A DNA stretch of 64,000 nucleotides from contig NZ_CP035382.1 in the NCBI RefSeq assembly GCF_006874705.1, positions 4,650,001 through 4,714,000 of the forward strand. The letters run 5' to 3'. The notes beneath the pieces are model-generated. The model saw only the letters and a list, made by a program, of their open reading frames with translations. It was not told the DNA's origin and made no database searches. This DNA comes from Leclercia adecarboxylata (GTDB taxonomy: Bacteria; Pseudomonadota; Gammaproteobacteria; Enterobacterales; Enterobacteriaceae). Numbering within the stretch: position 1 is the stretch's first letter; each line of letters starts with the position of its first letter. Positions 9,264 through 19,223 of the stretch are shown piece after piece. Both the position numbers and the translations under genes were made by a program.

Positions 9264-9329
9264 GTGTTGTCGCGCTCTCGCAAGGGTCAGTCACAAAAAG
9301 GCGCGCATTTTAACACACCCGTCAGCAAA

Positions 9330-11240
9330 TTACTCCGACTGAGACGCCGCCAGGAAACGCACCGCGCGATCGATATCCCGGGTGCGCGGTGCCGGCGGCA
9401 GGCTGGCGATAAAGGTGGCCCCGTAAGGACGCATCACCAGACGGTTATCGCAGATCACCAGCACCCCGCGATCGTCCACGTCGCGGATCAGACGGCCCAC
9501 GCCCTGTTTGAGGGTGATGACCGCGTCAGGGAGCTGCACCTCGTCGAAGGGATCGCCCCCGCGCAGACGGCAATCTTCCATCCGCGCCTTCAGCAGCGGA
9601 TCGTCCGGCGAAGTGAAGGGCAGCTTGTCGATGATCACCAGCGACAGAGCGTCGCCGCGCACGTCCACCCCTTCCCAGAAGCTGCTGGTCGCCACCAGCA
9701 GGGCATTCCCCGCGGTGACAAACTGCTGCAGAAGCTGGCCTTTGCTGGTTTCACCCTGCAACAGCACCGGCAGGGTCATGGTGGCGCGGAACTGCTCCGC
9801 CAGATCGCGCATCATGGCGTGGGAGGTACAGAGCATAAAGCAGCGGCCGTTGTTGGCCTCGATCATCGGCTTGAGCATGGCCGCCAGATGACGGGCGGCG
9901 CCGGGCTGATTAGGCATCGGCAGATTGCGCGGGACGCAGAGCAGCGCCTGGGTGGCATAATCAAACGGGCTCGGCAACAGCAGGGATTTGGCCTCTGCGA
10001 TACCAAGACGTTCGGTGAAGTGGTGCAGATCGTCGTTTACCGACAGCGTGGCGGAGGTAAAAATCCAGCTGCCCGGCTTCTGCGCCATCACTTCCTGGAA
10101 CTTATCGGCCACGGTGAGCGGCGTCAGCGCGAGGGTAAAATGGCGCGAGTTGCATTCGTACCAGTAGCTGTAGCCCGGCTGGTTAAACGCCTTCAGCCGT
10201 TTCAGGCGGGCGCGGTACAGGGTGGCGCGCTCGAAGGCGGCATCCAGCAGCGCCGAGCGCCCCAGGGAGAGCTTCGCCACGTCGTAGCAGAGCTCAAGGG
10301 CATCATCGAGCAGCAGCAGCGCGCGCTGGATATGCTGATCGGCAAGCAGTTCGCGCAGATTGCCGCGATAGCCTGGCTCCCCGAGCTGCATGCGGAAATC
10401 CTGCGTGCTTTGCGCCAGTCGGTCGGCGCACTTCTGCAGCTGCTGGGTATCTTTCAGTTCAGTGCGGTAAGCGATGGTAAAATCTTTCGCCAGGTCCAGC
10501 AGCTGACGGCTGGAGAGGGGCTGGCCGAAGTACTGGCTGGCGATATCCGGGAGCTGATGGGCTTCATCGAAGATCAGGACGTCGGCCTCGGGGATCAGCT
10601 CGCCAAAGCCGCTCTCTTTCACCACCATATCCGCCAGGAACAGGTGGTGGTTGACCACCACTACGTCGGCATCCATCGCCGTTTTACGCGCTTTGACCAC
10701 AAAGCAGTCTTTGTACAGCGGGCAGTCGCTGCCGAGGCAGTTGTCGTTAGTGCTGGTGACCAGCGGCCAGGCGGCGGAGTCTTCGGCCACGCTGGCGCAG
10801 GTGCTGATATCCCCGTCGAGGGTCTGGTTGGCCCAGCTGCGCAGGATGATCACGTCGCTGAGGGTCTGTACCGGCAGATCGCCCCCCGCCAGCACCTGCT
10901 GTTCGAGACGTTCAATACAGAGGTAGTTGGAGCGCCCTTTCAGCAGGGCCAGACGGCCTTTATATTTCAGGGCCTTAGCTACGGTGGGCAGATCGCGGCT
11001 GTAGAGCTGATCCTGCAACGCCTTTGAGCCGGTGGAGATGATCACTTTCTTTTTGGCGCGCAGCGCGGGCGCGAGGTAGGCATAGGTTTTACCGGTGCCG
11101 GTGCCCGCTTCCACCACCAGCGGCTGGGCGCTGTCGATCGCATCGGCCACCGCGTGCGCCATCTGACGCTGCGGCTCGCGCGGCTTAAAGCCTGGAATTG
11201 CCTTTGCTAACTGTCCGTCTGCTGCGAAATCGTCTGCCAC
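9330..11240 (-). CDS. yoaA: XPD/DinG-family DNA helicase YoaA
   Basis: 5'-3' superfamily 2 helicase of the XPD/DinG type. In E. coli it works with the DNA polymerase III chi subunit in repair of stalled replication forks. The 636 residues equal the E. coli length. Walker A EAGTGTGKT is at about residue 44-52, the Fe-S cluster cysteines include SNYLC and the group NCLGSDCPLYKDC, then the DEAH box FDEAHQLPD. C-terminal helicase motifs include SSFWEGVDVRGD and QGVGRLIRD. Divergent from yoaB. Confidence 0.95.
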   Translation of the reverse strand: MADDFAADGQLAKAIPGFKPREPQRQMAHAVADAIDSAQPLVVEAGTGTGKTYAYLAPALRAKKKVIISTGSKALQDQLYSRDLPTVAKALKYKGRLALLKGRSNYLCIERLEQQVLAGGDLPVQTLSDVIILRSWANQTLDGDISTCASVAEDSAAWPLVTSTNDNCLGSDCPLYKDCFVVKARKTAMDADVVVVNHHLFLADMVVKESGFGELIPEADVLIFDEAHQLPDIASQYFGQPLSSRQLLDLAKDFTIAYRTELKDTQQLQKCADRLAQSTQDFRMQLGEPGYRGNLRELLADQHIQRALLLLDDALELCYDVAKLSLGRSALLDAAFERATLYRARLKRLKAFNQPGYSYWYECNSRHFTLALTPLTVADKFQEVMAQKPGSWIFTSATLSVNDDLHHFTERLGIAEAKSLLLPSPFDYATQALLCVPRNLPMPNQPGAARHLAAMLKPMIEANNGRCFMLCTSHAMMRDLAEQFRATMTLPVLLQGETSKGQLLQQFVTAGNALLVATSSFWEGVDVRGDALSLVIIDKLPFTSPDDPLLKARMEDCRLRGGDPFDEVQLPDAVITLKQGVGRLIRDVDDRGVLVICDNRLVMRPYGATFIASLPPAPRTRDIDRAVRFLAASQSE

Positions 11241-11367
11241 TCTGCCCCCTGTATTTTTGCACAGGGGATTATGTCAGGCCGCTCGCCCTGGCGCCAGTCG
11301 AGAGTGACGCAGGCAAAACAATATGGCAGTCTTGCCTGCTGAAACAGACACTCACGAGGAAACGTAT

Positions 11368-11712
11368 ATGACAATTGTGCGCATTGATGCCGAAGCCCGC
11401 TGGTCAGATGTAGTGATCCACAACCAGACCCTGTACTACACCGGCGTACCGGCGAATCTCGACGCCGACGCGTATGAGCAGACCGCCAATACCCTGGCGC
11501 AGATCGACGCGGTGCTGGAAAAACAGGGCAGCGATAAGTCCCGCATTCTGGATGCGACTATCTTCCTGGCCAATAAAGACGATTTTGCGGCGATGAACAA
11601 AGCCTGGGATGAGTGGGTCGTGGCAGGTCACGCGCCTGTACGCTGCACGGTACAGGCGGCGCTGATGAAACCGCAGTATAAGGTTGAAATTAAGATTATC
11701 GCCGCGGTGTAA
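11368..11712 (+). CDS. yoaB: RidA-family protein YoaB
   Basis: Member of the Rid/YjgF superfamily (114 aa). RidA itself hydrolyses reactive enamine/imine intermediates; whether YoaB does so is not settled by sequence. The conserved arginine (APVRCTVQAALM) and the C-terminal glutamate (KVEIKI) are both present. The start is ATG 11368, preceded by GAGGAAA; an in-frame ATG at 11323 would add 15 unlike residues and has no ribosome site. Divergent from yoaA and convergent with yoaH. Confidence 0.93.
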   Translation: MTIVRIDAEARWSDVVIHNQTLYYTGVPANLDADAYEQTANTLAQIDAVLEKQGSDKSRILDATIFLANKDDFAAMNKAWDEWVVAGHAPVRCTVQAALMKPQYKVEIKIIAAV

Positions 11713-11717
11713 GGGCG

Positions 11718-11903
11718 TTACTCTTCTTCATCCTCATCTTCAAAACGCGCCACGATCCGCTCGCCGGTATGGGTGGCGCGCAGCTCTTCTGCCACCTGGG
11801 AAATAGCCTGTCCGCTGCTCATCCCCTGGGACATCAGCTCCTGAATACGCTCGACGGCCTTTTGCTGCTGGTCGTGGCTCAGTGAAGGTAAACCTGCAAA
11901 CAT
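11718..11903 (-). CDS. yoaH: UPF0181 protein YoaH
   Basis: Small conserved protein (61 aa) of unknown function. A helical core ([32 protein letters not shown]) is followed by an acidic tail (FEDEDEEE). ATG 11903 was chosen because AGGAG lies 6 bases upstream; a TTG two codons earlier touches that ribosome site and is unlikely. Convergent with yoaB, 5 bases apart, with no terminator between them; divergent from pabB. Confidence 0.92.
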   Translation of the reverse strand: MFAGLPSLSHDQQQKAVERIQELMSQGMSSGQAISQVAEELRATHTGERIVARFEDEDEEE

Positions 11904-11964
11904 CGTCAACTCCTGCTAAATTATCAGCGCTAATTATTTCACGCTGCCCGGTAGTCTACCACCC

Positions 11965-13317
11965 ATGAACCCGTTATCCCCCACTGTTTTGACATTACCC
12001 TGGCGTCCTGACGCCGCAGAATTCTGGTTTGCGCCAATAAGTCATCTGCCGTGGGCGATGCTGCTGCATTCTGGTCATGCGGATCATCCTTACAGCCGCT
12101 TTGACATTCTGGTGGCCGACCCGCGCACCACGCTGGTGACCCACGGGGTGGATACGCTGATCGACGGGGTTCACTCTGACGCCTGTCCGCTGAGTCTGCT
12201 TCAGCAGGCCATTGATGAGATGGGCCTGCCCTGCACGCCGGACCCGGACCTGCCCTTCCAGGGCGGCGCGCTGGGGTTGTTCGGCTACGACCTCGGCCGC
12301 CGCTTTGAGCAGCTGCCGGAACGGGCCTGGCGCGATATCACCCTGGCGGACATGGCCGTGGGTCTTTACGACTGGGCGATCCTGGTCGATCATCACCGCC
12401 AGCAGGTGTCGCTGGTCTGTCATGGCGATGCTGAAGCCCGCCTGGCGTGGCTTGAATCGCGACGCGCGCCCGCGAATGTGCCCGCGTTCCGGCTGACCTC
12501 CGGCTGGCAGGCCAATATGACCGCGGCGGAGTATCATGAAAAATTCGATCGTGTGCAGGCGTTTCTGCACAGCGGCGACTGCTATCAGGTCAATCTGGCC
12601 CAGCGTTTCCAGGCCCGCTATGAAGGGGACGAATGGCAGGCCTTTACCCGACTGAATGCGAGCAACCGCGCTCCGTTCAGCGCCTTTTTGCGCCTCGACG
12701 AGGGGGCGATCCTCAGCCTGTCGCCGGAGCGTTTTATCCATCTGGCGGATGGCACTATCCAGACCCGCCCGATCAAAGGCACCCTGCCGCGCCTCGCGGA
12801 TGCGGATGCCGATCGCCAGCAGGCGGAGAAGCTCGCCGCCTCGCCGAAAGACAGAGCCGAAAACCTGATGATTGTCGATCTGATGCGCAACGACATTGGC
12901 CGGGTAGCGGAGCCGGGGAGCGTGCGGGTGCCGGAGCTGTTCGTGGTTGAGCCTTTCCCGGCCGTGCATCACCTGGTGAGCACCATTACCGCCCGGCTGC
13001 CGCCAGCGCAGACCGCGTGCGATCTACTGCGCGCCGCCTTCCCGGGCGGCTCGATCACCGGCGCGCCAAAAGTGCGGGCAATGGAGATCATCGACGAGCT
13101 GGAACCCCATCGTCGTAACGCCTGGTGCGGCAGCATCGGCTATCTCAGCCTGTGCGGCGGCATGGACACCAGCATCACTATTCGCACCCTGACGGCGGTG
13201 GCCGGGCAGATCTACTGTTCCGCAGGCGGCGGGATCGTGGCTGACAGCCAGGCCGCGGCGGAATATCAGGAAACCTTTGATAAAGTGAATCGTATTCTGC
13301 AACAACTGGAGCGCTAA
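11965..13317 (+). CDS. pabB: Aminodeoxychorismate synthase component 1 (PabB)
   Basis: Converts chorismate and ammonia (from the PabA glutaminase) to 4-amino-4-deoxychorismate, the first step to p-aminobenzoate and folate. The chorismate-binding fold shows PIKGTLPR with the lysine known to be catalytic in PabB, ENLMIVDLMRNDIGRV, PGGSITGAPKVRAMEI and the C-terminal GGGIVADS. The 450 residues are close to the E. coli 453. nudL begins 3 bases after the stop, so the two are certainly one transcript. Confidence 0.96.
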   Translation: MNPLSPTVLTLPWRPDAAEFWFAPISHLPWAMLLHSGHADHPYSRFDILVADPRTTLVTHGVDTLIDGVHSDACPLSLLQQAIDEMGLPCTPDPDLPFQGGALGLFGYDLGRRFEQLPERAWRDITLADMAVGLYDWAILVDHHRQQVSLVCHGDAEARLAWLESRRAPANVPAFRLTSGWQANMTAAEYHEKFDRVQAFLHSGDCYQVNLAQRFQARYEGDEWQAFTRLNASNRAPFSAFLRLDEGAILSLSPERFIHLADGTIQTRPIKGTLPRLADADADRQQAEKLAASPKDRAENLMIVDLMRNDIGRVAEPGSVRVPELFVVEPFPAVHHLVSTITARLPPAQTACDLLRAAFPGGSITGAPKVRAMEIIDELEPHRRNAWCGSIGYLSLCGGMDTSITIRTLTAVAGQIYCSAGGGIVADSQAAAEYQETFDKVNRILQQLER

Positions 13318-13320
13318 CTG

Positions 13321-13899
13321 GTGAATACCCACGACCTGACCCTCGACAATTTTTTATCGCGTTTTCAGCTTCTGCGCCCGCAGGTGAACAGCACGTCGCT
13401 GAACCAGCGTCAGGCGGCGGTATTGATCCCGGTGGTGCGCCGGGAGCAGCCGGGCCTGCTGTTGACCCGGCGCTCGGCGAAGCTGCGCAAGCATGCCGGT
13501 CAGGTGGCCTTTCCCGGCGGCGCGGTGGACAGCACCGACGCCTCGTTAATTGCCGCCGCCCTGCGTGAAGCCGAGGAAGAGGTGGCTATCCCGCCGCACA
13601 AGGTCGAGGTGATTGGCGTCCTGCCGCCGGTAGACAGCGTGACCGGTTTTCAGGTGACCCCGGTAGTGGGCATTATCCCGCCGGATCTGCACTATCACGC
13701 CAGCGAAGACGAAGTGGAGTCGGTGTTCGAAATGCCGCTGGCGGAAGCCCTGCGTCTGGGCCGTTATCATCCGCTCGATATTCATCGTCGTGGCCACGAT
13801 CATCGGGTGTGGTTATCCTGGTATGAGCATTATTTTGTCTGGGGCATGACGGCAGGAATTATTCGTGAGCTGGCGCTGCAGATCGGCCTGAAACCTTGA
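13321..13899 (+). CDS. nudL: Nudix hydrolase NudL (CoA pyrophosphatase-like)
   Basis: Nudix hydrolase of the UPF0035/CoA-diphosphatase subfamily, 192 residues. The Nudix box is seen as [25 protein letters not shown], with the REAEEE metal-binding core. A preceding [21 protein letters not shown] is typical of CoA-type members, which cleave CoA to 4'-phosphopantetheine and 3',5'-ADP; the substrate here is inferred from the family. GTG start at 13321, 3 bases after pabB. Likely translationally coupled. Confidence 0.93.
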   Translation: MNTHDLTLDNFLSRFQLLRPQVNSTSLNQRQAAVLIPVVRREQPGLLLTRRSAKLRKHAGQVAFPGGAVDSTDASLIAAALREAEEEVAIPPHKVEVIGVLPPVDSVTGFQVTPVVGIIPPDLHYHASEDEVESVFEMPLAEALRLGRYHPLDIHRRGHDHRVWLSWYEHYFVWGMTAGIIRELALQIGLKP

Positions 13900-14082
13900 C
13901 TATACTTTACATTCGCCCTTTTTTTGTACCTTTGCGATCCGCCTCCCGCTATTAGTTTATCCCGCCTCAGGCATTAGTTTAATTCATGTGAATAGTTGAG
14001 CTGACGGCGGGCTTCCCTCTTACACTATGCGAAGTTATTACATCGTTACTGGAAACCCGGTAACCCTGTCAGGAGTGTTAAA

Positions 14083-15447
14083 GTGATTAGTATATTCGAC
14101 ATGTTCAAAGTGGGGATTGGTCCCTCTTCTTCCCACACTGTAGGGCCGATGAAGGCCGGTAAACAGTTCGTCGATGACCTGGTCGAAAAAGGATTACTGG
14201 ACAGCATTACCCGCGTGGCCGTGGACGTTTACGGTTCACTGTCGTTAACGGGTAAAGGCCACCACACCGATATCGCCATTATTATGGGTCTGGCCGGAAA
14301 TATGCCGGACACCGTAGATATTGACGCCATTCCGGCGTTTATCCGCGACGTGGAAACGCGCGGTCGTCTGCTGCTGGCGAATGGCCGGCAGGAAGTGGAC
14401 TTCCCACAGGACGACGGCATGCGTTTTCGCAGCGACAATCTCTCGTTGCATGAAAACGGGATGCAGATCCACGCCTTCAGCGGCGACAAAGTGGTCTACA
14501 GCAAAACTTATTACTCCATCGGCGGTGGCTTTATTGTCGACGAAGAGCATTTCGGCCAGGACGCGACGGGCGACGTGAACGTGCCTTACCCGTTCAAGTC
14601 GGCGAAAGAGATGCTGGATTACTGCCACGAGACCGGCCTGTCCCTCTCCGGCATGGTGATGCAGAACGAACTGGCGCTGCACAGCAAGAAAGAGATTGAA
14701 GACTATTTTGCTAACGTCTGGCAGACCATGCGCGCCTGTATCGATCGCGGTATCAATACCGAAGGCGTGTTGCCGGGCCCGCTGCGCGTACCGCGTCGCG
14801 CCTCTGCCCTGCGCCGGATGCTGGTCACCACCGACAAATATTCCAACGATCCGATGAACGTCATCGACTGGGTGAACATGTTTGCCCTGGCGGTAAACGA
14901 AGAGAACGCCGCCGGTGGCCGCGTGGTAACGGCTCCCACCAACGGTGCCTGCGGTATCGTTCCGGCGGTACTGGCCTACTACGATCACTTTATCGAATCG
15001 GTGAGCCCGGATATCTATATTCGTTACTTCCTCGCCGCGGGCGCGGTGGGCGCGCTCTATAAGATGAACGCCTCCATCTCCGGTGCAGAAGTGGGATGTC
15101 AGGGTGAAGTGGGCGTGGCCTGCTCAATGGCGGCGGCCGGTCTGGCAGAGCTGCTGGGCGCCAGCCCGGAACAGGTGTGCGTGGCTGCGGAGATTGGCAT
15201 GGAGCATAACCTCGGTCTGACCTGCGACCCGGTTGCAGGCCAGGTACAGGTACCTTGTATCGAACGTAACGCCATTGCTTCGGTGAAAGCGATCAACGCC
15301 TCGCGGATGGCGATGCGCCGCACCAGCGAACCACGCGTTTCGCTGGATAAGGTGATCGAAACCATGTATGAAACCGGCAAAGACATGAACGCCAAATACC
15401 GTGAGACCTCCCGCGGCGGCCTGGCCATCAAGGTGCAGTGCGACTAA
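14083..15447 (+). CDS. sdaA: L-serine deaminase 1 (SdaA)
   Basis: Fe-S dependent L-serine ammonia-lyase that turns serine into pyruvate and ammonia. The 454 residues match the family. The N-terminal beta domain ([20 protein letters not shown]) is followed by the alpha catalytic domain with cysteines for the 4Fe-4S cluster in [15 protein letters not shown] and [15 protein letters not shown] start at 14083 with AGGAG 8 bases upstream, as in E. coli. The 180-base leader holds a repeated ATTAGTTTA. A clear terminator follows. Confidence 0.97.
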   Translation: MISIFDMFKVGIGPSSSHTVGPMKAGKQFVDDLVEKGLLDSITRVAVDVYGSLSLTGKGHHTDIAIIMGLAGNMPDTVDIDAIPAFIRDVETRGRLLLANGRQEVDFPQDDGMRFRSDNLSLHENGMQIHAFSGDKVVYSKTYYSIGGGFIVDEEHFGQDATGDVNVPYPFKSAKEMLDYCHETGLSLSGMVMQNELALHSKKEIEDYFANVWQTMRACIDRGINTEGVLPGPLRVPRRASALRRMLVTTDKYSNDPMNVIDWVNMFALAVNEENAAGGRVVTAPTNGACGIVPAVLAYYDHFIESVSPDIYIRYFLAAGAVGALYKMNASISGAEVGCQGEVGVACSMAAAGLAELLGASPEQVCVAAEIGMEHNLGLTCDPVAGQVQVPCIERNAIASVKAINASRMAMRRTSEPRVSLDKVIETMYETGKDMNAKYRETSRGGLAIKVQCD

Positions 15448-15490
15448 TCCTCTGACGGCGCCACTGCGACTTTTGTCTTTCATACCTCTT

Positions 15491-15521
15491 TCGCCCATCT
15501 GATACGGATGGGCGAATTTTA
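15491..15521 (+). terminator. sdaA terminator
   Basis: Stem CGCCCATC/GATGGGCG with a 7-base loop, followed by AATTTTAT. Confidence 0.75.
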
Positions 15522-15607
15522 TGCACTTTTCTCGTTACCTGAAATAATGCCCACTACACTACCTGAGTTGCCACGGGCATCCGCGTGGCTCTTCAGGTGG
15601 CCGTGGC

Positions 15608-17200
15608 ATGCAAACAGCTCACAGGATAATTAAAAATTATCGCCGCAAACGGATCATCGTCTGCCTGGTGCTGTCACTTTCCACCCTTGTTTGCACGCTC
15701 ATTATCGGCTTTATTTCGCAGCGCAATTTAAATCAGCAGTCTACCGCCGCCTTCGTATCGCATGCTGTCGAGACGCTGGATAAGATCCTCCAGCCGCTGG
15801 AGACCGGGCGCGACGTGGTACAGCCGCTGATCGGCCTGCCCTGCGTGGAGGTCAATTTCTTATTGCGCAAACAGGCCGCTTCCCTGCAAACCGTACGCTC
15901 GATTGGCCTGATTAAGGACGGTATCCTCTACTGCTCCAGCATGTTCGGTAACCGCGACATTCCCATCAGCCAGCTCCAGCCCCGACTGCCCGCGTCTCAG
16001 CCTTTATTGCTTCTCACCTCCGACCACGCCCTGCTGAAAGGCAGCCCGGTGCTTATCCAGTGGTATCCGGTGCCCGGCCAGAGCGACGACGGGGTGATGG
16101 AGATTGTGAATATCGATCTCATTGCCAGGCTACTTCTGGAGCCCCAGCTGCCGATCATCAACGACGTCAATCTCAGCGTGGGCGGTAAACATCTGAACCA
16201 TGAGCGCCAGCTCTCAGACGCGCTGGTATTTGACAGTGACGAAACGGTGTATCAGCAGGCCTCCGGCAATTTCCCGTTCACCATTACCGTTAACGGCCCT
16301 GGCCCGACGGATCTGGCGCTGAAAAACCTCCCGTCGCAGCTGCCGCTGGCGGTGATATTCACCATGCTGGTGGGCTATATCGCCTGGCTTGCCACGGCCA
16401 GTCGCATGAGCTTCACCCGGGAGATTAATTACGGGCTTGCTGCCGGTGAGTTTGAGCTGTTTTGCCAGCCGCTGATCGATGCCAAAAAACAGGATTGCGT
16501 CGGGGTTGAGATCCTTCTGCGCTGGAATAATCCGCGGCAGGGATGGATCGCCCCGGATATTTTTATCCCGCTGGCGGAGGAGCATAACCTGATTGTCCCC
16601 CTGACCCGCTACGTGCTGATCGAAACCGTCAGCCAGCTGGCAATATTTCCGCCCGCGCCGGGATTTCATATTGGCATCAACGTGGCGGCCAAACATTTTC
16701 GCGACGGGGTGCTTCTCCACGATCTGAATCACGTCTGGTTCAGCGCCGCCCCCCCGCAGCAGCTGGTGATAGAGCTCACCGAGCGCGATACCCTGCTGGA
16801 GATGGATTACAACATCGTGGAGGCACTGCATCAGAAAGGGGTCAAGCTGGCGATCGATGATTTCGGCACCGGCAACAGCTCGCTGTCGTGGCTGGAGAAA
16901 CTCAATCCGGAAGTGTTGAAAATTGATAAATCCTTCACCGCCGCGATTGGCACCGATGCCGTTAACTCGACGGTGACGGATATTATTATTGCCCTGGCCC
17001 AGCGTCTGAACATTGAGCTGGTGGCCGAAGGGGTGGAAACCTGCGACCAGGCGAAGCATCTTCGCCTGCACGGTGTCGAAATTCTGCAGGGGTTCCTGTA
17101 TGCGCGGCCCATGCCGCTGCGGGATTTCCCGCAGTGGCTGGCGGAGAGTTCACCTCCGCCACCCCCTCACAGCGGGAACATGATGCCGTCACTACCCTGA
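15608..17200 (+). CDS. pdeD: c-di-GMP phosphodiesterase PdeD-like (CSS motif + EAL)
   Basis: Predicted inner-membrane phosphodiesterase that degrades c-di-GMP. Order: short cytoplasmic start, TM1 (about residues 17-36), periplasmic sensor with the CSS motif (cysteine in GLPCVEV and the CSS in YCSSMFG), TM2 (about 246-266), then the EAL domain. The active-site signature is VGVEILLRW (EIL in place of EAL, as in several active enzymes), with IELTERD, AIDDFGTGNSS and ELVAEGVE intact. In related proteins the two periplasmic cysteines respond to DsbA/DsbB. The stop abuts yoaE's stop head to head. Confidence 0.92.
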   Translation: MQTAHRIIKNYRRKRIIVCLVLSLSTLVCTLIIGFISQRNLNQQSTAAFVSHAVETLDKILQPLETGRDVVQPLIGLPCVEVNFLLRKQAASLQTVRSIGLIKDGILYCSSMFGNRDIPISQLQPRLPASQPLLLLTSDHALLKGSPVLIQWYPVPGQSDDGVMEIVNIDLIARLLLEPQLPIINDVNLSVGGKHLNHERQLSDALVFDSDETVYQQASGNFPFTITVNGPGPTDLALKNLPSQLPLAVIFTMLVGYIAWLATASRMSFTREINYGLAAGEFELFCQPLIDAKKQDCVGVEILLRWNNPRQGWIAPDIFIPLAEEHNLIVPLTRYVLIETVSQLAIFPPAPGFHIGINVAAKHFRDGVLLHDLNHVWFSAAPPQQLVIELTERDTLLEMDYNIVEALHQKGVKLAIDDFGTGNSSLSWLEKLNPEVLKIDKSFTAAIGTDAVNSTVTDIIIALAQRLNIELVAEGVETCDQAKHLRLHGVEILQGFLYARPMPLRDFPQWLAESSPPPPPHSGNMMPSLP

Positions 17201-18760
17201 TTACTCTTCTTCGTCGTGGGCAGACTGCTCTTTAACAATGCGCACCAGGTCAACGCGGTAATCATTGGCGGTCACGATCGTGATCTTCAGCGGCGGTAAT
17301 TCAAGCACATCACCGCTACGCGGGATCTGACCGTTAACGGCGATCACCAGACCGGCTACCGTCGCGATATCATCGTCATGGTTGGTCAGATGTTCCAGAC
17401 CGAGCGTATGTTGCAGCGCATGCAGGTCGGTGGTGCCTTTTACCAGCCAGCCGTCACCATCATTGATGATTTCCGGCGTTTCGTCGGCATCCGGGAACTC
17501 ACCGGCAATGGCTTCCAGTACGTCCAGCGGCGTCACCAGGCCCTGCACCACGCCAAACTCGTTGGTCACGATAACAAAGCTACCCCGGGCACGGCGCAGC
17601 ACGCCAAGCAGGTTGATCGGGTCGAGGGTTTCCGGCACCACGATGGCAGGCGACGCGGCAGCGATAGCTTCCACATTGGCACCCTCTTCCAGCGCCACCA
17701 GCATCTCTTTGGCACGCACAATGCCGATGATCTCATCCAGCTCACCGCGACAGACCGGGAACAGGCTGTGCGGGGAGGAGAGCAGTTGCTGGCGGATTTC
17801 TTCCACACTCAGGCTGGCATCGACCCAGCTGATCTCGCCGCGCGGGGTCATGATCCCGCGCAGGGAGCGCGAGGCCAGCGACAGCACGCCGTTGATCATA
17901 TAACGCTCTTCTTCCACAAAGGCACCTTCGGGTACCGGCACCGGAGCATGGTTGTCGCTGTCCTGCTGCGCTTTGGCTTCACGACGGCCGCCCATCAGAC
18001 GCAGAATCGCATCAGCGGTACGGGCACGTAGCGGCTGGTTCGACTGCTGGCGAATAAAGTTGCGGCGGGCAATCTGGTTAAACATCTCTATAATGATCGA
18101 GAAACCAATTGCAGCGTACAGATAGCCTTTCGGAATATGGAAGCCGAAACCTTCTGCCACCAGGCTCAGACCAATCATCAGCAGGAAGCTCAGACAGAGC
18201 ACCACCACGGTCGGATGCTGGTTGACGAATCGTGTCAACGGCTTCGAGGCGAGCAACATCACCGCCATCGCAATGACCACGGCGGCCATCATCACCGGCA
18301 GATGGTTCACCATGCCGACAGCGGTAATCACCGCGTCGAGGGAGAAGACGGCGTCCAGCACTACAATTTGCAGAACCACCACCCAGAAGCTGGCGTAGCC
18401 TTTACCGTGTCCGTCGTCATGCTGGCGATTTTCCAGCCGTTCATGGAGTTCGGTTGTGGCCTTGAAGAGCAGGAATATACCCCCCAGCAGCATGATCAGG
18501 TCACGCCCTGAGAAGGTGAAATCGAATGCGGTGAACAGCGGTTGCGTCAGCGTCACCATCCAGGAGATGACCGACAGCAGCGCAAGACGCATGATCAGCG
18601 CCAGTGACAGGCCGATTAAGCGTGCTTTATCCCGTTGTTTAGGCGGAAGTTTGTCCGCAAGGATGGCAATAAACACCAGGTTATCGATGCCGAGTACGAT
18701 CTCAAGCACCACCAGCGTGAGCAATCCCACCCAGATCTGCGGGTCCATTAAGAATTCCAT
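17201..18760 (-). CDS. yoaE: TerC-family membrane protein with CBS and CorC domains (YoaE)
   Basis: Inner-membrane protein of 519 residues. The N-terminal seven-or-so TM segments form a TerC domain ([33 protein letters not shown], both with buried Asp). Two CBS domains lie at about 300-425 ([11 protein letters not shown] and [11 protein letters not shown]), and a CorC/HlyC transporter-associated domain is at the C-terminus. TerC proteins are linked to metal, especially manganese, handling; YoaE's own role is not established. Convergent with pdeD with no intergenic base. Confidence 0.92.
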   Translation of the reverse strand: MEFLMDPQIWVGLLTLVVLEIVLGIDNLVFIAILADKLPPKQRDKARLIGLSLALIMRLALLSVISWMVTLTQPLFTAFDFTFSGRDLIMLLGGIFLLFKATTELHERLENRQHDDGHGKGYASFWVVVLQIVVLDAVFSLDAVITAVGMVNHLPVMMAAVVIAMAVMLLASKPLTRFVNQHPTVVVLCLSFLLMIGLSLVAEGFGFHIPKGYLYAAIGFSIIIEMFNQIARRNFIRQQSNQPLRARTADAILRLMGGRREAKAQQDSDNHAPVPVPEGAFVEEERYMINGVLSLASRSLRGIMTPRGEISWVDASLSVEEIRQQLLSSPHSLFPVCRGELDEIIGIVRAKEMLVALEEGANVEAIAAASPAIVVPETLDPINLLGVLRRARGSFVIVTNEFGVVQGLVTPLDVLEAIAGEFPDADETPEIINDGDGWLVKGTTDLHALQHTLGLEHLTNHDDDIATVAGLVIAVNGQIPRSGDVLELPPLKITIVTANDYRVDLVRIVKEQSAHDEEE

Positions 18761-19223
18761 GACAAGCTCCTGCTAAAGGAATGGCAAAACGGCGCCGCGA
18801 TAGATTCGGGCGAAGCGGTAAAAGGCGTAAACAGTGAGTGGCGCGAATCGCCGGTAAGGCTGGCCAGAATTGGCCGGGTGTGTGACTGGCGTCGGTGACG
18901 GTCCATACAGTGGGCTGCTGCCCAATACTCCTGACAAGTAAACGGACGCTAAACATATCAGAGACATGGGCTTTATGGCAAAGATTTACTTTCCTTTGCA
19001 AACAGATGTTTCAGCGCTTTTTTTGATCACAGAAATATCTCATTGGCTTAGGCTAAATTACGGATCTTCATCACATAAATTATTTTTTCACTGTCTAAAA
19101 TAAATCGCGTAAGACTGAGTGAGTTGAACTCTAACCCTTATCTGAATCGATTCGTTCTTTCGAAGAAGATCACTAATGTCCTGACGCGTTTTGGGCATTA
19201 ACGATAATAAAAGGAGGTAGCAA
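18761..19223. other. 463-bp regulatory gap between yoaE and manX
   Basis: No gene was found. The left third (18761-18960) is moderately GC-rich and would hold the yoaE leader. The right part is AT-rich and carries the manX control region: a TCACA half-site near 19071 that could belong to a CRP site, a symmetrical TTATTTT/AAAATAA repeat at 19080-19103, and the strong ribosome site AAGGAGG at 19211-19217. Small reading frames here look random. Confidence 0.6.
19080..19103. promoter_or_regulatory. Candidate Mlc/NagC-type operator before manXYZ
   Basis: Perfect inverted repeat TTATTTT-N10-AAAATAA. Mlc and NagC sites are AT-rich palindromes of this size and layout, and Mlc repression of manXYZ is established in E. 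coli. Assignment to one or the other protein is inference. Confidence 0.6.

Noticed and set aside
8856..11027. Long 723-codon plus-strand frame opposite tsaB and yoaA
   Set aside because: It is a shadow of the two real minus-strand genes: rich in His, Gln, Arg and Gly, with no family features.
16473..16520. Degenerate EAL motif in PdeD as a sign of inactivity
   Set aside because: The motif reads EIL, but other metal and catalytic motifs are intact and such variants occur in active phosphodiesterases.
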